A stretch of 64,000 nucleotides of DNA from Pedobacter metabolipauper (GTDB lineage: Bacteria; Bacteroidota; Bacteroidia; Sphingobacteriales; Sphingobacteriaceae), in contig NZ_SNYC01000009.1 in the NCBI RefSeq assembly GCF_004362715.1, forward strand, positions 62,001 to 126,000, in the 5' to 3' direction. The notes under the pieces are model-generated. The model searched no databases, was not told the DNA's origin, and saw nothing but the letters and a program-made list of their open reading frames with translations. Shown in pieces: positions 1-8,953 of the stretch (positions within the stretch are counted from its first letter, which is position 1; every line of letters begins with the position of its first letter). Both the position numbers and the translations under genes were made by a program.

Positions 1-1172
1 GATATTTTGCGTATGGTTACTGTTAATTGCTGACCTGCGGTATCAGAGATGGTAATGAGTTCATTTTTATTAGTGGCCTGAATGTCTACGATACGGTTGA
101 TAAAATGATAGTAGGTATTCATCATTTTAGGAAGTGCTGCGCGCCTCGCTTTCAATTCTTTTAGTAAATGATCGTGCCTTAAGGTATACCCTGGTTCTGG
201 TAATTTTCGAAGTGCCTTTTCCAGCACGTCATCTGTAACGGCATCACAAAATGCATTAACGGTTCTTGTCCACTCGTCTTCGCTGATCTGTGAGAACCAC
301 CTGCTGTAGATTGCTCTTCCTTCCCAAAAAAACCAATTGATATTTTTAAGTTTCCGGTCATATCCCTGGATCATCGGCAGCAGCCAGGATACCTGGGCAG
401 ACCTGGGTATGATGCCCTCAGTAAGGTAAAATACCTGATCCCTATCCCTGGGGATGGGAATATAAGTGATCCCATCGCCTCTTTTTTCTGGTTTCCATCT
501 CCATTGGTCTTCATGCCGGTCCCAGTCTCCCAATAATGCATCCATTGCTTTAGCCCTGAGCAATGTTATCCCATCATAGCTATTGTCTGAATTTTCATTC
601 AGCTTTCTCAGCATTTTCTCAGAATTATCGGTATCACCTACAGGTTCTCTTTCTTCCAGAAGGCACAGGGTATTTTCAAACATCTCTGAGAACTGTCCAA
701 GCTTTGCATCGGGGAGTACCCATCCGATCATTGGATCACTGTGCGGCACTTTTACCGCATCGGCCACAATGGGTACGATCAATGCGGCAAATGGGTTCTG
801 TGCAGACATATTATCTTTGATGGCGGCTCCGGCAAAGGTTTTCCTGAATACTTCCGGCAAAAGTATTTCCGGATATTTTTCTACACTCCGCAGCACCCAT
901 TCTTTTCCGCTTCGATCAACAAGCCGGAGGGAATGTGACTGATTGCCCCCGCCCCGCTGTGTTGGTGTTAAGCCGCCTTTGATCTCAGATATTTTAATGA
1001 TGGGTACTTTCGTATCCATTGCATATTCCTTTCTATAGTTTTCTCCGAACATGAATCGGTGAAACTTGCCTACACTGTCATATTTAGGATAGATCCTGAC
1101 GGATATGGAATCCTGAGCATACCCGAAAGTGCTTAATAGCAGTAAAGTAAGGAGAAGAGTATATTTTAGCAT
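1..1172 (-). CDS. Exported protein with kinase-like catalytic motif (5' part only)
   Basis: I translated this frame by hand from ATG at 1172; it stays open to the left edge (about 390 codons), so the C-terminus is missing. Residues 1-20 form a signal peptide ending YAQ. A glycine-rich stretch around 66-78 followed by SLRLVDRSG and WVLRSVEK (residues 81-99), then GDWDRHEDQW (215-224) and PIPRDRDQVF (239-248), resemble the nucleotide loop, catalytic loop and metal aspartate of FAM20C/HipA-type kinase folds. From memory, Bacteroidota proteins with this domain are often large and carry further phosphoesterase or outer-membrane domains, but none of that is in the window. Kinase-fold assignment is inference; activity is unproven. 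Confidence 0.7.
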   Translation of the reverse strand, partial: MLKYTLLLTLLLLSTFGYAQDSISVRIYPKYDSVGKFHRFMFGENYRKEYAMDTKVPIIKISEIKGGLTPTQRGGGNQSHSLRLVDRSGKEWVLRSVEKYPEILLPEVFRKTFAGAAIKDNMSAQNPFAALIVPIVADAVKVPHSDPMIGWVLPDAKLGQFSEMFENTLCLLEEREPVGDTDNSEKMLRKLNENSDNSYDGITLLRAKAMDALLGDWDRHEDQWRWKPEKRGDGITYIPIPRDRDQVFYLTEGIIPRSAQVSWLLPMIQGYDRKLKNINWFFWEGRAIYSRWFSQISEDEWTRTVNAFCDAVTDDVLEKALRKLPEPGYTLRHDHLLKELKARRAALPKMMNTYYHFINRIVDIQATNKNELITISDTAGQQLTVTIRKI

Positions 1173-1242
1173 GAGTTAACGATCTGGACATAAAGCTAAT
1201 CATTTCTTATTCTATGGTAAGATTTTTGAAAAAATATAGGTT

Positions 1243-1250
1243 TAGATTTG
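1243..1250 (+). promoter_or_regulatory. Possible -7 box (TAGATTTG)
   Basis: TAGATTTG matches the Bacteroidota -7 consensus TAnnTTTG and ends 23 bases before the dioxygenase ATG. A TTTG at 1225-1228 is only 14 bases upstream, closer than the usual 19-21, so the -33 element is not convincing. Confidence 0.35.
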
Positions 1251-1273
1251 TGGTGTTATTAAAAAATTGAATT

Positions 1274-2212
1274 ATGAAAACTGAAATTTTAGGCCTGCAC
1301 CACATTACTGCAATTGCAGGGAACGCAAAAAAAAACCATGATTTTTATACCCGCATATTGGGTTTAAGGCTGATTAAAAAAACAGTGAATTTTGATGATC
1401 CGCATACCTATCATTTTTATTATGGTGATGAACAGGGTACGCCGGGAAGTATCTTAACCTTTTTTCCATGGGAAGGAATTACCGCCGGAAGAAGGGGCAC
1501 CAGGCAAGTTACAGAAATTGGATACAGTGTTCCTAAAGGGAGCCTTGCTTTCTGGCAGCAGCGCTTTGAAGATAATAACGTTACCTATAATAAACCGGCA
1601 GAGAAATTCGGAGAACGCTATTTAACGTTTCTTGATCCTGATGGATTAAAATTTGAACTAACCGAGGTTAGTACTCCGGATCAAAGGGCCCAATGGACTA
1701 CTTCAGAGATCAACACTGATCATGCGGTACATGGTTTTCATCATGTAACCATAACTACCAATAAAATGGAGGGTACTGCTGCTGTGTTGACTTCTATATT
1801 TGGATATAAACCAGACAAAACAGAAGTTAACCGCTCCCGTTTTGTGACTGATACTGTTGAATATGCGGCCATTGTTGATCTTGTTGAAGCACCTGGTGAA
1901 GCGATAGGTCATGTTGCAGCAGGATCTGTACACCACGTTGCTTTCCGGGTAAAAGATGAAGAGACCTTAATGTACTTCAGAGATAAAGTGGTGGAAATGG
2001 GATTGAACATTACCGAAAAGATTGACCGCAATTACTTCTTCTCTTTATATTTCCGTGAACCAGGTGGTGTACTTTTTGAACTGGCTACTGACAATCCCGG
2101 ATTTACAGTGGATGAGCCGCTTGAAGAGTTGGGCAAAAACCTGAAACTGCCTGCTCAATATGAAAGCAGCAGAGCGGAGATTGAAAGCATTTTACCTAAA
2201 TTAGATCAATAA
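1274..2212 (+). CDS. Ring-cleaving dioxygenase, VOC family (MhqO/MhqA-like)
   Basis: A 312-residue protein with two vicinal-oxygen-chelate modules. The first opens with LGLHHITAIAGN, the second at about residue 155 with HGFHHVTI; each supplies a histidine for one metal site, with a glutamate in GVLFELATD near the end. Length and the motif KKTVNFDDP match the hydroquinone-type ring-cleaving dioxygenases (Bacillus subtilis MhqO, MhqA). The enzyme would open hydroquinone or catechol rings in the cytoplasm with oxygen and a divalent metal. The next gene, one base downstream, is an MhqD-like hydrolase, and a pirin follows, so this looks like a quinone/electrophile-stress operon. The true substrate cannot be read from sequence. 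Confidence 0.88.
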   Translation: MKTEILGLHHITAIAGNAKKNHDFYTRILGLRLIKKTVNFDDPHTYHFYYGDEQGTPGSILTFFPWEGITAGRRGTRQVTEIGYSVPKGSLAFWQQRFEDNNVTYNKPAEKFGERYLTFLDPDGLKFELTEVSTPDQRAQWTTSEINTDHAVHGFHHVTITTNKMEGTAAVLTSIFGYKPDKTEVNRSRFVTDTVEYAAIVDLVEAPGEAIGHVAAGSVHHVAFRVKDEETLMYFRDKVVEMGLNITEKIDRNYFFSLYFREPGGVLFELATDNPGFTVDEPLEELGKNLKLPAQYESSRAEIESILPKLDQ

Positions 2213-2213
2213 G

Positions 2214-2843
2214 ATGTATACACACATAAAAGATATTGTAACGGCAGGTGTGCCTGTAAAAGACGCCGGCAAGGCACTTATACTGCTTCATGGCCGCGGG
2301 TCTTCTGCGGAAGACATCATCAGTCTGGGCAAACATTTAAAACTTGACAATGCTGCTGTTTTTGCACCACAGGCTACAAACAGCAGCTGGTACCCTTATA
2401 GTTTTCTTTCGCCGGTTGCTGAAAACCAGCCGGCTTTGGATTCTGCATTAAGTGTGCTTAAAGAATTGGTTGCCGAAATTATTGAATCTGGTATTCCGGC
2501 AAACAAGATCTATTTTGCCGGGTTTTCACAAGGTGCCTGTTTAACACTGGAATATATTACCAGAAATGCAGTTCAATATGGCGGTGTTGCCGCATTTACG
2601 GGTGGTTTAATTGGTAAAGAGATCAATATGAACAATTATAAGGGCGATTTTAAACAGACCCCAATATTGATTACAACCAGTGATCCTGACCCGCATGTTC
2701 CATTGAGACGTGTTGAGGTTACTGAAGGTCTTTTAACAAAGATGAATGCGAAGGTAAACCTGAAAATATATGCCGGGAAAGCGCATTCCATCAGTCAGCC
2801 TGAAATTGATCTGAGTAACACACTAATTTTTAACAACGCTTAA
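2214..2843 (+). CDS. Alpha/beta hydrolase, phospholipase/carboxylesterase family (MhqD-like)
   Basis: A 209-residue alpha/beta hydrolase without a signal peptide. LILLHGRGSSAED supplies the oxyanion region, FAGFSQGACL holds the nucleophile serine in GxSxG, the aspartate lies in TTSDPDPHVP and the histidine in GKAHSIS. This complete triad and the length fit the carboxylesterase/acyl-protein-thioesterase family that includes B. subtilis MhqD. It starts one base after the dioxygenase stop, so the two are almost certainly co-transcribed. It probably hydrolyses an ester or a ring-cleavage product in the same detoxification route; that role is inferred from context. Confidence 0.85.
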   Translation: MYTHIKDIVTAGVPVKDAGKALILLHGRGSSAEDIISLGKHLKLDNAAVFAPQATNSSWYPYSFLSPVAENQPALDSALSVLKELVAEIIESGIPANKIYFAGFSQGACLTLEYITRNAVQYGGVAAFTGGLIGKEINMNNYKGDFKQTPILITTSDPDPHVPLRRVEVTEGLLTKMNAKVNLKIYAGKAHSISQPEIDLSNTLIFNNA

Positions 2844-2853
2844 TTTTATAAAA

Positions 2854-3570
2854 ATGGGACAGACCATATTACATAAGGCAGATACCCGTGGAGCTGCTGA
2901 CCATGGCTGGCTTAAAAGCCACCAGACCTTTAGCTTTGGGATGCATTACAATCCGGAAAGGATCCAGTTTGGTGCATTGCGGGTTCTTAATGACGACCGT
3001 GTTACCGGTGGTGGTGGTTTTGGTGAACACCCGCACGACAATATGGAGATCATCTCTATACCGTTACGGGGTTCACTCCAGCACGAAGACAGCATGGATA
3101 ACATTGCTGTAATTGAACCCGGAGAGATCCAGGTAATGAGTGCAGGAACAGGAATCTATCATAAGGAGTTTAACAAAAGTAAAATAACAACGGTTGAATT
3201 TCTGCAGATCTGGTTATTTCCAAACCAGCGCAATGTAGAACCCCGGTATCAGCAGATCAGTTACGAAGCCCTGATGAAACCCAATGCCTTTACCCAGATC
3301 TTATCTCCCGATCAGCATGATCAGGGGGTTTGGATCTACCAGAATGCCTGGTTTAATATTGGGAAATTTGAAGCTGGAAATAAAATAGACTATAAATTAA
3401 AAAACAAAGAAAACGGTTTATATGTATTTATAATTGAGGGTGATGCCCTTGTAAATGACCAGATCTTAAATACCCGTGATGGCTATGGCCTTTGGGAAAC
3501 TGATCTGGTTTCTATTACATCGACCACCGTCTCGGAAATTCTATTGATGGAAGTTCCCATGAACTTATAA
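2854..3570 (+). CDS. Pirin family protein (YhhW-like)
   Basis: A 238-residue bicupin. The N-terminal cupin carries the pirin metal motif: FGEHPHDNMEIISIPLRG gives two histidines and a glutamate, and MSAGTGIYHKEFN adds the fourth ligand. SHQTFSFG near residue 25 is the family signature. Bacterial pirins of this type (E. coli YhhW) have quercetinase activity in vitro and are often found beside quinone-stress genes. It follows the hydrolase by 10 bases in the same operon. The second cupin (about 135-238) lacks obvious metal ligands, as is normal for the family. Confidence 0.9.
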   Translation: MGQTILHKADTRGAADHGWLKSHQTFSFGMHYNPERIQFGALRVLNDDRVTGGGGFGEHPHDNMEIISIPLRGSLQHEDSMDNIAVIEPGEIQVMSAGTGIYHKEFNKSKITTVEFLQIWLFPNQRNVEPRYQQISYEALMKPNAFTQILSPDQHDQGVWIYQNAWFNIGKFEAGNKIDYKLKNKENGLYVFIIEGDALVNDQILNTRDGYGLWETDLVSITSTTVSEILLMEVPMNL

Positions 3571-3572
3571 AT

Positions 3573-3881
3573 ATGATGAAACAGACAGAGATCTTAGTCA
3601 TTTGTACACACCAGGAAATCCTGAATACGATTGTGAGGCTGATCAACTCTAACAGTGAGCTGCATGGAATTGGTGCAAATACACTTGAACAAGCCATTAC
3701 ATTGTTTAAGGCTACGGCATTTGATATGGTACTGGTTGGTGCCGGTTTAGCGGAAAACGAAGAAACGGAGCTGGCCGGTGTGGTTAATAAATTAAGTCTT
3801 GCAGTACCGGTTGTACATCACTACGGAGGCGGCAGCGGACTTTTGTTTGCAGAGATCTACCAATGTTTGGGTAAGCGGTAA
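3573..3881 (+). CDS. Small protein, probable degenerate receiver domain
   Basis: A 102-residue protein beginning two bases after the pirin stop. The strand/helix pattern (EILVICTHQEIL, FDMVLVGAGLA, AVPVVHHYGG) follows a response-regulator receiver fold, but the acidic pair after strand 1 is CTH, the phospho-acceptor aspartate after strand 3 is Gly56, and no conserved lysine follows strand 5. If it is a receiver it cannot be phosphorylated in the usual way. I know no named family for it. Its place as last gene of the quinone operon suggests a sensory or adaptor role, which is a guess. Confidence 0.65.
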   Translation: MMKQTEILVICTHQEILNTIVRLINSNSELHGIGANTLEQAITLFKATAFDMVLVGAGLAENEETELAGVVNKLSLAVPVVHHYGGGSGLLFAEIYQCLGKR

Positions 3882-3903
3882 TCCATTGACATTAACCCAT
3901 TGA

Positions 3904-3937
3904 AAAGGGGCATATAATTTTCATTATATGCCCCTTT
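3904..3937. terminator. Bidirectional terminator hairpin
   Basis: A perfect 15-bp stem (AAAGGGGCATATAAT paired with its complement) around a 4-base loop, with A on one side and T on the other. It lies between the converging receiver-like gene and the GtaA-like gene and can serve both. Confidence 0.85.
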
Positions 3938-3958
3938 ATTGCGTTTCAATAGCGGGAA

Positions 3959-6424
3959 TTATTTTTTATTCCAATTCATTTCAAGCATTTTAATGAAATA
4001 TCCACCAACTACACTTCTTGCCTGAAACCCTGTCATTTTACCGGTTGTTGTTTCGTGCCAATCTGATAGTGGAACCCTTGATGGGGTTTCTACAGCAAAT
4101 TTATATACCGGGGCTATCAGTGCCTGGAAATCGGCATCATTATCAGCAAGTACGGAAGTCCAGATGATCCAGTCTGACTTGGTATATGTTCTGCGGCTGT
4201 CTAATGGCAGACCGTAAGGATTTTGTTTGGTCAGGTAATATTTAATCTCTTTGGTATACACTTCTTTAGGGAACAGGTTTAAGCCCAAAAGCTTATCCCA
4301 AACCATGTTATACTTTTGGCTCCAGGTTCCTTTTTTGTCAAATGTTAAGGCATAATGATCGCCATCATCAGCCATGGTCATCCATTTCAGGGCCATTTCT
4401 TTAGCCATTTTGGTATATTTTTCTGCTTCTGCAGTTTCACCCAATTGTGCGGCGAGCTGTCCGTAAGCACCCAATGCAACAATAGCCTTAACGGATAAGT
4501 TCGAGTTTCTGGCCAGGTGACCGGCGAAATCATCGGTACACAATTGATTGCCGGGATCAAATCCTTCTTTACTCAGGTAATCTGCCCAGATGCTTAATGT
4601 TTTCCAGTGTTTGCGTGCATATTCTGCGTTTCCTTCTGCTTTAGCAATTGCTGCGGTTACGATCAGCATGTTGCCTGATTCTTCTACAGGCATATCTTCG
4701 CCATAGGTTTGGCCATTTGCCAATGGATAGGTTCCCAGGTCATGGGCTGCAAATGGTTTTTTCCATTTACCGCTTTCGCTATAGGCAAAGATGCCATTTA
4801 ACAGGCCTTTAACCAGATCCGGATTATAGGCCAGAAACAATGGAGCAGAAGGATAGGTAATGTCAACGGTATAGATAGATCCATTACTAAAATTCTCTTT
4901 GGACATAAACAACAGATCGCCTTCCGGACTTTTTACCAGTTTATGCGCAGCTATTGCTTGTCTGTATCCTAAAACACAGAGTTTGGCATATTTTTCACCA
5001 CCTGCAGACGCTGCATTTTTGTACATGGAAACGTCAAAGTCGTTGCTTTTTTTGATTACCTGGGTATATTCAGCTGCCGCTTTACCCAACTCACTTTCAA
5101 AGGTTTTGGTTCCATCATTGTTCCATAAAGCTTTTAAGTTCTTACCAAAATATTGAACAGATTCAATGTCGTCATATCCAACCATCACATACTGTTGTTT
5201 TGCAGCAACACCTACGCTTCCAAATGATAACACTGTATTTAATGCCAGTTTAGTACCGGTCATGGTGGTTGGCTTTACTATTTTATTGGTCTTGTTGAAT
5301 TCAGCAACGGCATCCTTCTGAACACCTGCATATTGAATTGCCTTATTGGCTGCAGGAGTTGCTATGTACATATATCCCCAGTCAATTCTTAGATCATCTC
5401 CTCTTTTTTTCAGAATGGGTTGTTGCGTTGTTCCCGCTTTAAGTACGGATAAACCGGGTGCTTTTACCGCTTCGGCCTTAACTTCCTGGCTTGGCGTGTT
5501 GACTGCGATACTGGTGGATGCACTGAACAGAACATCTACCGTATGCGCTTTTTGATCATTCGATTTTACGCTATAGGTGATGTATGATATTGGTCGCGAC
5601 ACCATATGAAGGTCGTTTAACAAAAGCGGTGAGGTAAAGGTTACGGAAAGGTCTGCCGCTCCGGCCTTAAACTCATAACTGGTTTGTGTAGCGGTGATGT
5701 TTACACTTTTCTGTGTGGCAAGCATAACCGGATCTGCAACTGGTGCTTTACTTACGAGGCCGGCGTCTAACCATGCACCACCTGCAGTATTTGCGATATG
5801 AATAGCGAGCACATTTTTACCTTTTTTAAGGCTTTTTAGTAGGACTTCTTTTACCGGAACATAGGTGAACTTGTTATTGGTCCACCCTACATGTTTGTAG
5901 ATCAGGCTTCCGTTAATATATACCTCCACATTATCATCGTGATTTAATTTTAATGAAAGGTCCTTCAAATCCGGATTGGTCAGTTCGAATGTTCTGCGGA
6001 CCCAAAGGTTTTTAGATTTCCATTCTGTTTTAGCAAACTGGTCCAGATCACCAAATGGGGCAGCACCTGATTTCCAGTCGCCGTCTGCATATTCCACGTC
6101 TTTCCATTCGCCTGTGGGAACAGACTCTGAGTATTTAAACTGGTAAGCCTGGTCATCTGAAGCCGGAAGAACATTAACATAAGCCTGTTCTGTATTTCCC
6201 ATAAAGCGGTACGATTTACCGTCCACTTTAATAATGCCCAGCAAAGACTGCTCTGCACCTGTCCAGTGTTTAGTGACCGACTGGTTTAGCTGATCATTAT
6301 CAGACCAGATGCTAAAGTACGTATCGTGAGTAATTAAAGGATAAGAGGGTGCTTTCTTTTCTTGCGCAATTGCGGCAAAACTACATACAGCGGTTAAAAA
6401 TAATAGGAGGTTTGTTTTTTTCAT
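3959..6424 (-). CDS. GtaA-like glutaminase-family exported protein (DUF4964/5127/4965/1793)
   Basis: An 821-residue secreted protein; residues 1-20 are a signal peptide ending IAQ with no lipobox. The N-terminus (YPLITHDTYFSIWSDNDQL) is the DUF4964 start of fungal glutaminase A homologues. Residues about 95-230 form an inserted galactose-binding-like beta sandwich (HDDNVEVYINGSLIYKH). DUF5127-, DUF4965- and DUF1793-type regions follow; the last has the alpha-helical repeats typical of a six-hairpin fold (DLGTYPLANGQ, EESGNMLI). It is the last gene of the long SusCD operon and the only plausible enzyme in it besides the phosphodiesterase-like protein. Fungal relatives release glutamate from glutamine, but many bacterial members are uncharacterised, so the substrate is open. 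Confidence 0.85.
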   Translation of the reverse strand: MKKTNLLLFLTAVCSFAAIAQEKKAPSYPLITHDTYFSIWSDNDQLNQSVTKHWTGAEQSLLGIIKVDGKSYRFMGNTEQAYVNVLPASDDQAYQFKYSESVPTGEWKDVEYADGDWKSGAAPFGDLDQFAKTEWKSKNLWVRRTFELTNPDLKDLSLKLNHDDNVEVYINGSLIYKHVGWTNNKFTYVPVKEVLLKSLKKGKNVLAIHIANTAGGAWLDAGLVSKAPVADPVMLATQKSVNITATQTSYEFKAGAADLSVTFTSPLLLNDLHMVSRPISYITYSVKSNDQKAHTVDVLFSASTSIAVNTPSQEVKAEAVKAPGLSVLKAGTTQQPILKKRGDDLRIDWGYMYIATPAANKAIQYAGVQKDAVAEFNKTNKIVKPTTMTGTKLALNTVLSFGSVGVAAKQQYVMVGYDDIESVQYFGKNLKALWNNDGTKTFESELGKAAAEYTQVIKKSNDFDVSMYKNAASAGGEKYAKLCVLGYRQAIAAHKLVKSPEGDLLFMSKENFSNGSIYTVDITYPSAPLFLAYNPDLVKGLLNGIFAYSESGKWKKPFAAHDLGTYPLANGQTYGEDMPVEESGNMLIVTAAIAKAEGNAEYARKHWKTLSIWADYLSKEGFDPGNQLCTDDFAGHLARNSNLSVKAIVALGAYGQLAAQLGETAEAEKYTKMAKEMALKWMTMADDGDHYALTFDKKGTWSQKYNMVWDKLLGLNLFPKEVYTKEIKYYLTKQNPYGLPLDSRRTYTKSDWIIWTSVLADNDADFQALIAPVYKFAVETPSRVPLSDWHETTTGKMTGFQARSVVGGYFIKMLEMNWNKK

Positions 6425-6467
6425 TTGTGTGCTTTATTTGCGTTTGTTCTATTTGCGTAAAGGTGTT

Positions 6468-7472
6468 TTAGTTGATCTTATAAAGACGCCATTCACTGAT
6501 TTGAAGCAGGTCGTTATTACCCTGGTTCTTAGTGATGTTTAACCGATAGTAAGTATAAGCTTTTGTGTTTTGAACTGCAAATAATCTCAGCATCTTTCTG
6601 CCGGTAAACTGTTCATCCCTGGTATCCAGCAAATCCCAGGTTAGGCCGTCTTCAGAACCCAGCAGTGTCCATTGCTGCGGATCTCTTACCTGGGCATCAT
6701 CACCAGAGGTAATCCCGTATACTTTGACCACTTGTGGTGTGGTTAGTACCTGCTGCGCATACATTCCTTTAAAGGCAGACATCAAGAACTTGGTATTGAT
6801 GTTATTATCAATGAGCTTTAGCGAACCTTCACCACCAAAAGCACCGGAGTTATTATCTTTCGAAACGATCAGGGTTGATCCGATGGTTACATCCTGAGCT
6901 ACACCGAAGTCGGTAACCAGGCGCTGGACGGTTGCGGTTGATCCCTTGGCTGTTTTTGCTTCTAAGGTGACCAAACGTACAGATCCAGCAGGAACTGTAG
7001 TTATTGGAGTGGCTTCTGTGGAAGTTGTTTTATCTTCAAATGTCCATTTAAAAGTGGTGTAAACTGTCGGTGATGACACATTCAGTTTTACTTTACCCGC
7101 ACCCTGGTTAACTGCTGCAAAATTTAAAAGAAGATCTGGATTTAACTTCAGGAAGATTTCGCTTTGCGCTTTATACCCGTCGCCATTTTCTACAGACAAC
7201 AGCACGCGGTAGGTACCTGCGCTTCTGAATGTATGAATGGGCGAGAATTCTGCAGACACACTATCGTCTCCAAATGTCCATCTTATTTTTTTGCCGTTTA
7301 CAGAAGCGTTTTTAAATTCTAAGGTATAGGCATCACTTTCTGACACCGGGGCAACCGTAAATTTTGCTGTTGGTTTCGGCTCTTCGGGAACAATGGCAAT
7401 GTCTTCATTTTTACTGCATCCCAGCGTTAACGCAAGCAGGCCGATCAGTGTTATTTGATATATATTTTTCAT
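6468..7472 (-). CDS. PKD and discoidin-like surface lipoprotein
   Basis: A 334-residue lipoprotein with signal MKNIYQITLIGLLALTLGC and acylated cysteine 19. Residues about 35-110 are a PKD domain (KIRWTFGDDSVSAEFSPIHTF), followed by a second, weaker PKD-like region (FKWTFEDKTTS). The last 150 residues resemble an F5/8 type C (discoidin) sandwich: EGSLKLIDNNINTKF, then VYGITSGDDAQVRDPQQWTLLGSEDG and a terminal ISEWRLYKI. The same C-terminal module ends the neighbouring DUF1735 protein, so the two probably bind a similar ligand on the cell surface. Confidence 0.85.
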   Translation of the reverse strand: MKNIYQITLIGLLALTLGCSKNEDIAIVPEEPKPTAKFTVAPVSESDAYTLEFKNASVNGKKIRWTFGDDSVSAEFSPIHTFRSAGTYRVLLSVENGDGYKAQSEIFLKLNPDLLLNFAAVNQGAGKVKLNVSSPTVYTTFKWTFEDKTTSTEATPITTVPAGSVRLVTLEAKTAKGSTATVQRLVTDFGVAQDVTIGSTLIVSKDNNSGAFGGEGSLKLIDNNINTKFLMSAFKGMYAQQVLTTPQVVKVYGITSGDDAQVRDPQQWTLLGSEDGLTWDLLDTRDEQFTGRKMLRLFAVQNTKAYTYYRLNITKNQGNNDLLQISEWRLYKIN

Positions 7473-7498
7473 CTCTGTACTATTTTAAGATCGTGTTA

Positions 7499-7535
7499 TT
7501 TCCAGGTCCGGCAGCGGGGCTGCCGGGCCTGGAAA
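7499..7535 (-). other. GC-rich intercistronic hairpin
   Basis: Arms TTTCCAGGTCCGGCAGC (7499-7515) and GCTGCCGGGCCTGGAAA (7519-7535) pair over 17 positions with one mismatch around a 3-base loop. No run of U follows on the minus-strand transcript, so it looks like an RNA stability or processing element between the DUF1735 and PKD genes, not a classic terminator. Confidence 0.75.
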
Positions 7536-7539
7536 AGAA

Positions 7540-8931
7540 TTATGGCATTTTGATTAAACGGAACTCAGACAATTGGAAAACGGTTCCATTTCTTAAGGCG
7601 GTTATATTGATCCGGTAGTGAGTATAGTTATTTGCGTTAGAAAACTCATAACGCCTCATTTCTTTACGATTAGGTGTGTTTATACCTGTTCTTTTATCCA
7701 GGATTACCCAGTTTGCCCCATCATTAGATCCTTCAAACTGCCAATCTTTAGGATCTCTATCCTGAGCGTCATCACCTGTGGTGAGTGTATAGGCCTTTAC
7801 ATTTACCGCAGTTGGATATTTAAGCTGGATCCATATATTCGGCCTCATATCTGCAAGGTATTTAGTACTTGGATTTCTATCGATCACTTTTAGTGAACCT
7901 TCAACGCCGTTAGGGCCTGCTCCATTTTCCGTAGACACAGACAATACGGAATTATCATTAGTGATGTCTTTTTCGGAGATATTAACCGGATCTATAAGTA
8001 TAACCAGGTTATCTTTATTTACATCGATGAGGTTTCTTGTGGCGTCGCTAAGTGTTACAGATACCGCAAGTCTTTTGGTAATATTGGCATCAACCAGCGC
8101 CATTGGTAAGGTTAGATTAAAAATTCCTTCTTTCTGATTAACCGGGAAGCGAACGAGCGTATCCAGCGAATAAGTTCCGGCAACCAAAGGAACGGTATTT
8201 GCCGGCAGCAATCCATTCGTTACCAACGTTTTGATGGTATCTGTATTTAAGCTCAATTTTACAGAGAAGGCTGCACCTTCTGAGGTGCCGTTCAAGGCTA
8301 CCTTTATTGGGATTACTATACCTGCAGAAGTTACATTGTAATTCCTGGCTGTTGCCGAAGGCACCAGTAATCTTCCGTCAACACCACTTTCAATGGTTAG
8401 GTAGTGGATATCTGTCTCACTAAGAATCGTTTTGGTATCGATTACGACGATAAAAGTTTCTTTCGCGTTATCTACCAGGTTGCCTTTACTGGGCGTCGCT
8501 AATTTAATGGCAAATGCAATTTTTTTACCATAGTTCTTTTCGATGATATTGATACTTAATGCAACTTTGAATGTCGTTTTATTTACACCATAAGGCACGC
8601 TGATCACACTTGGAAAGTTAAAGGTACCTGTAGGAAGCATCGCTACGTCTTTAAGCGTTCCATTGGCGATCAGGGTTTTGATCGTGTCCTGGTTATCCCT
8701 TAAGTCTATTTCAAATGCATTGTTTGATGGTGAAGACAGCATGACCTCAAGATCCATAGATACATTACCCACTTCCTTAACTATGGCACCAACCTGGGTG
8801 CTTGCCGAGAGTTTAACGGTTCCGCCTGCTGCAGTCTTAAAATCCTCCAGCTGATCTTCTTTACAGGAAGTTCCAAGTATAGCCATTAAAGCCACCAGGC
8901 CCATCAGCATTTTATTTTTAATCATTTTCAT
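7540..8931 (-). CDS. DUF1735-type lipoprotein with C-terminal discoidin domain
   Basis: I start at ATG 8931; the longer frame to 8940 would need a TTG. The N-terminus is a lipoprotein signal with cleavage before Cys in LGTSC. Two tandem beta-sandwich domains of the DUF1735 (BT_3987 N-terminal) type follow, each with the pattern of an Asp-rich strand, NxDTIKTLxxNGxL, LPxGTF/VAGTYSL and a late KxxFxVxLSI strand (roughly 30-170 and 175-310). The C-terminal 150 residues form an F5/8 type C module (EGSLKVIDRNPSTKYLAD, TTGDDAQDRDPKDWQFEGSNDG). Such proteins in SusCD operons act as surface glycan-binding proteins; ligand unknown. Confidence 0.87.
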   Translation of the reverse strand: MKMIKNKMLMGLVALMAILGTSCKEDQLEDFKTAAGGTVKLSASTQVGAIVKEVGNVSMDLEVMLSSPSNNAFEIDLRDNQDTIKTLIANGTLKDVAMLPTGTFNFPSVISVPYGVNKTTFKVALSINIIEKNYGKKIAFAIKLATPSKGNLVDNAKETFIVVIDTKTILSETDIHYLTIESGVDGRLLVPSATARNYNVTSAGIVIPIKVALNGTSEGAAFSVKLSLNTDTIKTLVTNGLLPANTVPLVAGTYSLDTLVRFPVNQKEGIFNLTLPMALVDANITKRLAVSVTLSDATRNLIDVNKDNLVILIDPVNISEKDITNDNSVLSVSTENGAGPNGVEGSLKVIDRNPSTKYLADMRPNIWIQLKYPTAVNVKAYTLTTGDDAQDRDPKDWQFEGSNDGANWVILDKRTGINTPNRKEMRRYEFSNANNYTHYRINITALRNGTVFQLSEFRLIKMP

Positions 8932-8953
8932 GTTTTCCAATTAAATAGTTAAA

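Noticed and set aside
563..942. Two plus-strand open frames at the left edge
   Set aside because: They are antisense to a continuous minus-strand frame with a signal peptide and recognisable motifs.
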